NCBI GenBank assembly: GCA_022969215.1 | Contig: JALJPA010000010.1 | Coordinates: 1-44,724, forward strand | Direction: 5' to 3' | Origin: Colwellia sp. | GTDB taxonomy: Bacteria > Pseudomonadota > Gammaproteobacteria > Enterobacterales > Alteromonadaceae | DNA length: 44,724 nt | Shown here: positions 16,446 to 24,687 of the stretch, piece by piece | Layout: every line of letters begins with the position of its first letter | Numbering within the stretch: the stretch's first letter is position 1 | Program-made: the position numbers and the translations under genes | Notes under the pieces: generated by a model | What the model was told of the DNA's origin: nothing | Seen by the model: only the letters and a program-made list of their open reading frames with translations | The model's database searches: none

Positions 16446-19400
16446 TTAGGGTGATAACTTCTTCGGCAGTACAATGATAATTTCTATGCCACCGTTTATG
16501 GAACTAGCTAGTTTTATGGAGCCTAACAAGCTATGTACTACTTTATTGTAGACAATAGGCATGCCTAAACCTATGCAATCTGAGCCACGTTTCGTTGTGG
16601 AGAATGGGTCGAATATATTACCCACTAAATCATCAGACAGACCTTCGCCATTGTCTTGGTAAAGTAAGTGCACTTCGTCAGTTTTATCTGTGATAGTAAT
16701 TTCAATTTTAACCTGATTAGCTAATGTATCTTCAAATGCATGTAAGCAAGAATTCTCGACCAGTTGATTAAATACCTCTTTAATCATTTGCGGGTAGCTA
16801 ACAATATTGAGCTGTTTTGGGCAATGTATCTTGATAAATGCAGCTTTAGTAGTGGCTCTAATTGAGTAATCTTTAGCTATATTTTCAAATAGTAGCGGTA
16901 ACGCTATTGTCTTTATCGCTTCATTTTGTGATGAGTACGATAGCGCCTTAAAGTTTTCCACTAAGTTAATAGACTTTTTGATACTACTGTTAATTAACGC
17001 AATACAAGCATTACTTTGATTGTTGTATGCGGCTAATAATTGAGAAGAAAGAGTTTGCTGTGATATTTTTTCTGAAAGCTGTTTTTGTTTATGTTCAAGC
17101 TGGGATGTGGCAGTTAATATTACCCCTAATGGAGTATTTAGTTCATGAGCAACCCCTGTTACTAAGTTAACTAAAGAAGCCATTTTTTCAGACTCAAGTA
17201 ACTGCGCTTGAGTGACGGTTAATTCTTCTAAGGTATCACTCAATTCAATAGTACGGTTTTTTACCCGCAGTTCTAACTCCTCATTTAAGCTTTTGAGTTG
17301 GTTTTGAGCTTCTATTAAATCATTAACATCTTCAATGGTTCCAACAATTCTATTCGCTGTTCCTTGAGGTGTTCTTGATACTGCTTTTGCTCGGCTACGG
17401 TACCAACGCCAGTTACTATCTTTATCATGTCTTCTGTAAGTTATATCTAAACGAGCAGACTCGTTATGCCTGTGAAAGTTAAATGCGGTAAGTACCTTGT
17501 CTATATCTTCAGGATGAGTGGTTTTTTTTAAGTGCTCAATAGTGAATTTTTCTTTACCGTTTATATTGTTAGTAATGCTATTTATTCTAAAAATATAGTT
17601 TTCAGCTATGTGCCAGTCCCAGAGTTCTCTATTACTCCCCCATAATGACAACGTTAGCCTTTCTTCATTTTCTTTTATATATAGATAGCGTTGATAACGC
17701 TGATACAAGAATAGACTGATCAAAGTAATGATAATAAAAAAATAGGCACTATAAGCCCACCAAGACAACCAAGGTGCAGGCTTTACTGTTATCGGCAATC
17801 GAGTAACCTTGTTTCCCCATTGTTGATTTTGCTTCTTTGCTCTTAGCATCAAGGTGTAACTGCCTGGAGGTATATTTGTATAGGTAGCTAAACGTGATTT
17901 ATGATTAGTTTTTATCCAGTTTTCATCCAAATTATCCAGCTTATATTCATAGTTAATATTATTAGCCTTTGAAAAGTCCAATGTTGAAAATTCAAAAGAG
18001 ATCAGGCTTTCTTTATAGCTAAGGGTTAACTCGTCAAGTAGATAAGCAGCTTTGTTTAATTGAAAGTTGTGGTCAAGGGGCCTATTTATATCTGTTTCGT
18101 TTTTTATAGCGACTGTTTGGTTAAACAGTCGTACTTTAGTTATTGTCAGTGCTAAGTCTTGTTGCTGTTGATTAAAGTATTGTGGGTTAAAAATATTCAG
18201 ACCGTTAATGCCACCAAAATATAACTCCCCAGTTGATGATTTTAAAAAAGCTCCAGAATTAAACTCATAACTTTGTAAACCATCTTCTAAAGTAAAGTTG
18301 GTGAAAGTATTCGTTTTAGGGTCTAATCTAGAAATACCTCTATTTGAGCTTAGCCATATAGCGGCATCATTGCCTTCTAGTACTGCATAAGTAGCTTCAT
18401 TTGCCAAGCCATGTTGCTTGCCATAGCGAGTGATTTTTTGACTGGAGAAGTCAAGTTTATTGATACCGCCAAAGGTAGCTATCCAGATATTATTATTACT
18501 ATCTTCGGATACGGACATTACATAGTTGTTGCTAATGCTATTAGCATTATTAATATCATACTTGTAGCGAGTGAATTTCTGTGTGTTTTTATCAAAATAA
18601 TTAAGCCCTCCACCATAGGTACTAACCCATATAAGCCCTCTCGAATCTTCAAATATGGATAATATATAATTAAAACTTAAACTGTCTTTATTGTTGGGAA
18701 CATGGGTTAAATGGCTAAACTCTCCTGTGTTTGTATCTAATTTATCTAAGCCGCTCTTGGTGCCAATCCATAAATTTTGCTCTTTATCTTTATAAAGAGC
18801 GAGTATCTTATTATCTATTAAGCTATTCTCATTATCCGGTTGGTTAACAAAGTGCTCGACTAGGTTTTTGTTTGTATCTATTAAGTTTAGTCCTGCATCA
18901 TAGGTACCTACCCACAAAACTCCAGGTTTACTTTCTGCTATGGCCCAAATACGGTTACTTGAAAGTGTGTTTTTGTTGTTTTTTTCATGGGTAAAACGCT
19001 TAATTATTTGATTTTCTTTGTTGAAGTGGTTTAAACCTCCACCATCGACACCAAGCCAAACCTCACCTTGACTATCTTCGAAAATTGACCAAATTTCATC
19101 ATGTTGTAATGATGTTGTAGTCATATTGTCTTTATATATATGAATGAAATGTGGTCTAGATAAATTGAATTTATTGATGCCATGGGCAAATAAGCCAAGC
19201 CATAAGATATTATTGTTTGCAATATATAACTCATATACAACATTGCCAGAAATAGATTGTTTGAGCATAGGGTTATTTTGGTGACGAGATAGTGTATTTC
19301 TGTTCTTATCAAGTATTTGAAGCCCTGAAGAGGTCGCTAGCCATAAGCGTTGCTCTTTGTCTTCTTTGATATCCCTAATTGCAATATAGTTTGATGTCTC

Positions 19401-20198
19401 TTGGCTACCTTCAGGCAACATAAAACGCTGAAAATTATTTTTTTTTGCTTGGTACTTATTTAAACCATTTAATGTTGCTACCCATATTGTCTGACTTTGA
19501 TCTTGATAAATTGAGGTGATTTGGTTGTCGGAAAGGCTATAGCTTTGTTGATTGTTATGTTTGAAGTATTCAATTGATTGAGTATTAATGGAATATTTGA
19601 TTAAACCATTGTTTTCAGTCCCAAGCCAAAGATTATTCATTTTGTCTAATAATAAACTGGTAATGATTTTTTGTGAAAGTAACGCTTGATGCTCTTTATT
19701 AAAAATAAAGGGTGAGAATGTTTGGTTATGTAAGTTAAAAATTTGTATGCCAGCGTCATGGGTCGCCAACCACAATTCATTTGGATTAGGTTGAATTATT
19801 TGTTGAATGCTATGGTAGTTAGCATTTGATCCCCTCTTTACATACTGGAAGTGGTCAAATGTTTCAGTATCATAATTAAAGCGATTTAAACCACCGCCTC
19901 GGGTTGCCACCCATAAATTACCTTGCTGATCAACAAAGAGGTAGTAAATATAGTCATTGCTGAGTGAGCTTGGGTCTTCAGGTTCGGCATAAAAAACTTC
20001 AAATTCAAAGCCATCAAATCTGTTTAATCCATCTTGGGTACCAAACCACATAAAACCATATTTATCTTGGGTTATGGCATTAACGGTGTTTTGCGATAAA
20101 CCATCTTCAATATCGTAACCGGTAAATCTAATGTTAGCACTAACTTGCCAGCTGCAAAAAAGTAATAGAATAAGAGAAAAACGATATGGTATGCCCAT
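16446..20198 (-). CDS. Propeller-type hybrid-like sensor histidine kinase (Reg_prop, Y_Y_Y, PAS, HisKA, HATPase)
   Basis: A 1250-aa membrane sensor. After a signal peptide, about 13-14 Reg_prop repeats (pattern I-x-ED-x-x-G-x-LWVGT-x-x-GLN-x-F, for example DKYGFMWFGTQDGLNRFDG) form two seven-bladed periplasmic propellers (about 25-690). A Y_Y_Y domain follows (about 690-790; YEYKLDNLDENW), then a membrane helix (about 805-825), a PAS domain (about 840-960), a coiled coil and the kinase core. The phospho-accepting His (~1017) is in VAHELNTPLG; NSCLHAFED, DNGEGL and GLGMPIV form the ATP site. It has no receiver or AraC output domain, unlike gut Bacteroides HTCS sensors, and no response regulator gene lies within the window. 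Similar sensors detect sugars or polymers; the ligand here is unknown. AGGA precedes the ATG. Confidence 0.9.
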   Translation of the reverse strand: MGIPYRFSLILLLFCSWQVSANIRFTGYDIEDGLSQNTVNAITQDKYGFMWFGTQDGLNRFDGFEFEVFYAEPEDPSSLSNDYIYYLFVDQQGNLWVATRGGGLNRFNYDTETFDHFQYVKRGSNANYHSIQQIIQPNPNELWLATHDAGIQIFNLHNQTFSPFIFNKEHQALLSQKIITSLLLDKMNNLWLGTENNGLIKYSINTQSIEYFKHNNQQSYSLSDNQITSIYQDQSQTIWVATLNGLNKYQAKKNNFQRFMLPEGSQETSNYIAIRDIKEDKEQRLWLATSSGLQILDKNRNTLSRHQNNPMLKQSISGNVVYELYIANNNILWLGLFAHGINKFNLSRPHFIHIYKDNMTTTSLQHDEIWSIFEDSQGEVWLGVDGGGLNHFNKENQIIKRFTHEKNNKNTLSSNRIWAIAESKPGVLWVGTYDAGLNLIDTNKNLVEHFVNQPDNENSLIDNKILALYKDKEQNLWIGTKSGLDKLDTNTGEFSHLTHVPNNKDSLSFNYILSIFEDSRGLIWVSTYGGGLNYFDKNTQKFTRYKYDINNANSISNNYVMSVSEDSNNNIWIATFGGINKLDFSSQKITRYGKQHGLANEATYAVLEGNDAAIWLSSNRGISRLDPKTNTFTNFTLEDGLQSYEFNSGAFLKSSTGELYFGGINGLNIFNPQYFNQQQQDLALTITKVRLFNQTVAIKNETDINRPLDHNFQLNKAAYLLDELTLSYKESLISFEFSTLDFSKANNINYEYKLDNLDENWIKTNHKSRLATYTNIPPGSYTLMLRAKKQNQQWGNKVTRLPITVKPAPWLSWWAYSAYFFIIITLISLFLYQRYQRYLYIKENEERLTLSLWGSNRELWDWHIAENYIFRINSITNNINGKEKFTIEHLKKTTHPEDIDKVLTAFNFHRHNESARLDITYRRHDKDSNWRWYRSRAKAVSRTPQGTANRIVGTIEDVNDLIEAQNQLKSLNEELELRVKNRTIELSDTLEELTVTQAQLLESEKMASLVNLVTGVAHELNTPLGVILTATSQLEHKQKQLSEKISQQTLSSQLLAAYNNQSNACIALINSSIKKSINLVENFKALSYSSQNEAIKTIALPLLFENIAKDYSIRATTKAAFIKIHCPKQLNIVSYPQMIKEVFNQLVENSCLHAFEDTLANQVKIEITITDKTDEVHLLYQDNGEGLSDDLVGNIFDPFSTTKRGSDCIGLGMPIVYNKVVHSLLGSIKLASSINGGIEIIIVLPKKLSP

Positions 20199-20333
20199 AG
20201 TTAATTATCCTAAATTTTTCTGGTATAGCGGCTTTCACGATGTGATAAGTATAGTCAGTAAATAACAGTTAGCGCTTGAAAGTAAGTGGATGGTGGCGGC
20301 AGGGGATTAAATATGTAGTAAGTTGACGTTGAT

Positions 20334-20369
20334 AAAAAATTGCCACCAGATATATGGCGACAATTTTTT
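20334..20369. terminator. Hairpin terminator at the 3' end of the S9 peptidase gene
   Basis: AAAAAATTG...CAATTTTTT with an inner CCA/TGG pairing, just past the stop codon of the minus-strand peptidase gene. A-runs and T-runs on both sides suit bidirectional use. Confidence 0.75.
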
Positions 20370-20377
20370 ACTTGTGG

Positions 20378-22678
20378 TTATTTAAAGTGCCTATCGAAAA
20401 AGTCTATGATAGAGCTGTTTAAATGCACTTTCACTTTTTTCCCACGCATACTATGTTTGCTACCTGGGTAGGTCATTAATTCAAATAACTTACCTTGGTC
20501 TTGCAAGCTTTTAATTAATTTCGTGGTATTGGTAAACAAGACATTATCATCAGCCATGCCATGATAAACCATCAATGGGCCACTTAAGCCTGAAACATAT
20601 GGAAACACACTGCTTTGTTGATAACCGGCTGCATTCACCTTTGGATGATTTAAATAGCGCTCAGTATAATGGGTATCATAAAGCATCCAATCGGTCACTG
20701 GCGCACCACTAACACCTGCTTTGAAATAATCACCCGCTTTAAACATAGTCATTAACGCCATGTAGCCACCGTATGAATGACCAAAGACACCAATACGCTC
20801 CTTATCAACATAAGGCAGAGTATGTAAATATTTAACGCCTGATATTTGATCTGCAACTTCTACTTGACCCAGAGTCTCATAAATCGGAAATTCAAAAGCA
20901 GTGCCACGGTAGTTAGAGCCACGATTATCTAGCTGATAAACAATATAACCTTGTTGTAGCATATACTGAGTCATATCAGCACCTTGCCATGAATTAGTGA
21001 CACGTTGCGCGTGAGGACCACCATAAACTCTAACAATAACCGGGTACTTCTTACCGGGTTGCATGTTTTTCGGCTTATACAGTTTGTAAAACAAGTCTGC
21101 TTGACCATCATCTGATTTTAGCGAGCCAAATTCAGGCATAACTAAATCATCATAATAAGGAGCCACAGGGTGTGCAGCGGTTACTTTATTTTCAGCTAAC
21201 CAAGTAATATGCTCGCCATTGGCTAAGTGTAAACTGACTTGCTTAGGCGTATTAGTGTTGGAGAAACTATCAATATAACTGTCACTGGTGGCACTAAAAT
21301 TAATGCTATGAAAACCATTACGTTTACTTATACGCTGCACATGTTCAGGGGATTTACCTGTCATTGGTACCTTGTATAAATGACGTTCCAGTGGTGTATC
21401 TGCACGGCCAGTAAAGTAAAGCCAGCCGTTCTTTTCATCAACTCGGGTAAGTGAGTCAACTACCCATTCGCCCTTGGTTAATTGTGAGATTAACTCACCT
21501 TTTAGATTGTAATGGTAAAGATGTTTATAACCATCACGTTCAGAGGCCCAAATGAAGGTTTGATTATCACTTAAGAAGGTTAAATCTTTGTTCAAATTAA
21601 GCCAGTGAGTAGACGTTTCCGTGAGTAAGGTTTTTTGGCGACGTTTTTTTAAGTCGTAGGTTTTTAATGTTAAGGTTTTTTGATCACGACTTTGTAATTG
21701 GTAAGAAAGCTTTTTACTATCATTTAGCCATTTTACTCGTGGGATATAAATATCTTGATTTTTTCCCAGGTCAACAAAGCGAATTTTCTTAGCTTGGATA
21801 TCGGTAACAGCTAATTGAATATGAACATTATTGGTCCCTGTTGCAGGGTAACGTTGTTCAATTAATTCAATTTTCTCCGCGTATATTTCATTGCGAATAA
21901 CTATTTGTACTGGTGTTTCATCGACACGTAAAAAGGCAATGTGCTTCTCATTGGGTGACCACCAATAGCCAGTCATACGAGACATTTCTTCTTGAGCAAC
22001 AAATTCACTCATACCATTTTTAATGGCACCAGCACCGTCTATGGTTAGTTGACGCTCTTCACCTGAGGCAATATTTAGTACATATATATTTTGCTCACGT
22101 ATATAAGAAACGAAGTTACCTTTTGGTGAAAATTTAACATCGGTTTCAAAATCGGCCGTTTCGGTTAAACGTTTAGCCGTTTTACTCGCTAAGTGGTAGT
22201 AGTAGATATCACCATTTAGCGGGAATAATATCGCGCTACCATCTTGAGAAAATTGGTACTCCATAATGCCAACACCATAAATACGTTGGCGTTCACGGCG
22301 TGCTTTCTCTTCATCAGATAAATTCTCAGGACCACTAAACAGCGATTGAGAATCTACTAGCAGTTTATTTTCTTTACTGGCTAGGTTGTACTCCCATAAA
22401 TCGTATCGATGTAAGTCTTCCGCTTTACCTTGTAAATAGGTAACACGGGTACCATCAGGAGAGAATTTTAGTGATTTGGGGGTTTGACCATTCAGAGAAG
22501 GCGAACTATAAATGCGCTCAATGGTTAATTGTTCAGTACTTGTTGTGGCAGCAGGTGCTTGTATACTTTTATCAGCGACGCTTTTGTCCGTTGCGTTGTC
22601 ATTAGTTGCATGAACGCTTAGCGGTAAGGCTAATGAGCAAGCAAGAGCAACAAGTGCTTTTTTAACAGTAAATTTCAT
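20378..22678 (-). CDS. S9B family dipeptidyl peptidase (DPP-IV-like), exported
   Basis: A 766-aa serine peptidase with an N-terminal signal peptide (cleavage after VHA). An eight-bladed propeller domain (about 50-510) is followed by an alpha/beta-hydrolase domain (about 520-766). The catalytic Ser is in FGHSYGGYM (~636), Asp in GMADDNVLF (~710) and His in GSKHSM (~743). EFVAQEEMSR near residue 230 carries the paired Glu that anchor the substrate N terminus in DPP-IV enzymes, supporting release of N-terminal X-Pro or X-Ala dipeptides over general oligopeptidase activity. It probably acts in the periplasm or outside the cell in peptide nutrition. It is a single gene with its own terminator. Confidence 0.92.
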   Translation of the reverse strand: MKFTVKKALVALACSLALPLSVHATNDNATDKSVADKSIQAPAATTSTEQLTIERIYSSPSLNGQTPKSLKFSPDGTRVTYLQGKAEDLHRYDLWEYNLASKENKLLVDSQSLFSGPENLSDEEKARRERQRIYGVGIMEYQFSQDGSAILFPLNGDIYYYHLASKTAKRLTETADFETDVKFSPKGNFVSYIREQNIYVLNIASGEERQLTIDGAGAIKNGMSEFVAQEEMSRMTGYWWSPNEKHIAFLRVDETPVQIVIRNEIYAEKIELIEQRYPATGTNNVHIQLAVTDIQAKKIRFVDLGKNQDIYIPRVKWLNDSKKLSYQLQSRDQKTLTLKTYDLKKRRQKTLLTETSTHWLNLNKDLTFLSDNQTFIWASERDGYKHLYHYNLKGELISQLTKGEWVVDSLTRVDEKNGWLYFTGRADTPLERHLYKVPMTGKSPEHVQRISKRNGFHSINFSATSDSYIDSFSNTNTPKQVSLHLANGEHITWLAENKVTAAHPVAPYYDDLVMPEFGSLKSDDGQADLFYKLYKPKNMQPGKKYPVIVRVYGGPHAQRVTNSWQGADMTQYMLQQGYIVYQLDNRGSNYRGTAFEFPIYETLGQVEVADQISGVKYLHTLPYVDKERIGVFGHSYGGYMALMTMFKAGDYFKAGVSGAPVTDWMLYDTHYTERYLNHPKVNAAGYQQSSVFPYVSGLSGPLMVYHGMADDNVLFTNTTKLIKSLQDQGKLFELMTYPGSKHSMRGKKVKVHLNSSIIDFFDRHFK

Positions 22679-22977
22679 AGCAAAGTTATCTTATTAAGTT
22701 ATCGTATTAAACTTTCTAATTAAATTATTTAATTAGAAAAGGTAAATAGGTAATAGTGAGCATTGTGTCTATGACTTCCTTGCCAACACTTTTTCCAGTA
22801 TTGATTGGTTCGTACTCGTTTTGTCAGTTCTTGTTTGCCAGCACTTTAGCAAACGTGGCTTTGTTAAACTAGCGCAGTGATGAAAAAGAGTAAGTCTAAA
22901 GGGGATTGTCGTTAAAAGTGCTGATTATGCTGGTTAAATTGCATATCAGCAGTTTGTTAGTAATTTTTATTCCGTGG

Positions 22978-24366
22978 CTATTTTATTAACTCAATCAATT
23001 CATGAATGGTTTTAACTGCGTGGATATTAGCGCCTAAACCTTCCATAGATTTATGATAATTACGATAAGGAATATATATCTCGGTGAAGCCATGCTGCGC
23101 AGCTTCTTTAACCCGAGGCACACCACTGTCTATTGGTCTAACATCACCGTTTAAACTTAGTTCGCCCATAATGCAGGTATTTCTAGGGATAACAAAATCG
23201 TTCAAGCTACTTAATAAAGCTGAAACCAAGGCAAGATCAATACAGGTTTCAGTCTCATCGATTCTTAAGCCGCCAACAATATTAAAGAAGGTATCGTGAA
23301 ATATCTTGGTTTTGGTGTGTTTACGTAATATGCCCGTTAACATCTTTATTCGGTTCATGTTTAAACCGACACAAACTCGTTGAGGAAACTCTGCCTCGGT
23401 TTCAGTGGTTAAACATTGAATTTCTAATAGTAGGTTTCGGTTACCTTTACGAATACAGGTAATAGTTGAGCCGGGCGATTCAGTGCTAGAGCCGGAGAGA
23501 AATATTTCACTGGGGTTATCAACACTGAGCATACCGCGTTCACACATTCTGAAAATTCCGACTGTGTCAATATCGCCAAAACGGTTTTTATTGGCTCTTA
23601 GGGTACGAATTTGCCCGTCATTGGTATCGATGTGCAACAGCGCATCAACTATATGTACTAGGGTTTGTGGACCAGCAATTTCATTGTTTTTATTGACGTG
23701 GGCAATAATAAACATGGTGACATTGTTTTGTTTACAGTACTGGGTTAGTGCTTGCGCGCTACTTTTTACTTGGGACGGAGAGCCTGGGCTGCCATTAGCA
23801 TTTTCAGTAACTACCGCTTGAATTGAGTCAATAACAGCAAATTTAATTTTGTTGCTGTCTAATTCATCGATGATTGACTCAACACTGGTTTCAGCCAATA
23901 GATACAAGTTATCTTCGTCGTAGTCTAGTTTTAATCGGTGTACACGGTTCTTAAACTGAGAAAGAGACTCCTCGGCGGTACAATAAAGCGAGGCGGTAGT
24001 CTTTGACATTCTAGCGACCAGATCTGACAGTAAAGTAGTTTTACCTGCGCCAGGATCGCCAGAAATAATATTTACCGAGCCGCGAGTGACACCACCGCTT
24101 AAAACACGGTCGAGCTCACCGATACCGGTTAATCTTTTTTCTGCGTCAGTGGCTTCTATTTCGTTAATTTTTTTAGAGCCACCACCGATTAAGCCGGCAT
24201 AGCCCGCTGTTTGTGCTGTACGGGTGACAGTATTTTTACTAGCCGTTTTAGATATTCTCACTTCAGCCAAGGTATTCCAAGCACCGCAACGACATTGTCC
24301 TTGCCAGCGAGTGAAGTTCATGCCGCAATCGGTACATACAAATTCGATTTTTGCTGCTTTTGCCAT
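22978..24366 (-). CDS. radA: DNA repair protein RadA (branch migration helicase)
   Basis: A 462-aa RecA-like protein that processes recombination intermediates. Order: an N-terminal zinc knuckle (CTDCG...GQCRCGAWNT, residues 11-32), the RecA ATPase core with Walker A GDPGAGKTTLL (~105) and the RadA-specific KNRFG (~260), then the Lon-protease-like C-terminal domain (from ~330) lacking a protease Ser-Lys dyad. The second zinc half-knuckle reads C-R-C, one residue shorter than the usual C-x2-C, and the nucleotide sequence supports this reading. The gene is divergent from the PilZ gene across 321 bp. Length is standard for the family. Confidence 0.95.
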   Translation of the reverse strand: MAKAAKIEFVCTDCGMNFTRWQGQCRCGAWNTLAEVRISKTASKNTVTRTAQTAGYAGLIGGGSKKINEIEATDAEKRLTGIGELDRVLSGGVTRGSVNIISGDPGAGKTTLLSDLVARMSKTTASLYCTAEESLSQFKNRVHRLKLDYDEDNLYLLAETSVESIIDELDSNKIKFAVIDSIQAVVTENANGSPGSPSQVKSSAQALTQYCKQNNVTMFIIAHVNKNNEIAGPQTLVHIVDALLHIDTNDGQIRTLRANKNRFGDIDTVGIFRMCERGMLSVDNPSEIFLSGSSTESPGSTITCIRKGNRNLLLEIQCLTTETEAEFPQRVCVGLNMNRIKMLTGILRKHTKTKIFHDTFFNIVGGLRIDETETCIDLALVSALLSSLNDFVIPRNTCIMGELSLNGDVRPIDSGVPRVKEAAQHGFTEIYIPYRNYHKSMEGLGANIHAVKTIHELIELIK

Positions 24367-24687
24367 CTAGATTATACCTACCTTTAAAAGATAAAATGAT
24401 TGTAATAAGGATCTGTCATTGCAGATGTATTATCTTGTTTCGATTAGCTGTGACGTTATCGAAGCAAACACAATACGATGCAACAAGTGACTTTGCGCGA
24501 CTAGCCTACTTGAGAGGCATAGAAATTGCTTGGTTTATCTTGATAAAGTCGGTTAGATTATAATGATTTTGATTTTTTTGTCTAAGCTAAAAAGAGTAAT
24601 AAAGGTTGTCAGCCAGCAATAAGGCTAAGTCTAGCGATTGAAACAGCGATTAAAGCAGCGAGTAAACGAGAAGTTAATAATAAAACT
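24367..24687. other. 321-bp divergent region between radA and the PilZ gene
   Basis: It must hold both promoters. I see a TATAAT at 24559-24564 on the plus strand without a well-spaced -35. I also see three degenerate tandem 12-mers at 24633-24668 (AGCGATTGAAAC, AGCGATTAAAGC, AGCGAGTAAACG), ending 19 bp before the PilZ gene start. No LexA-like site is evident. Confidence 0.5.
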
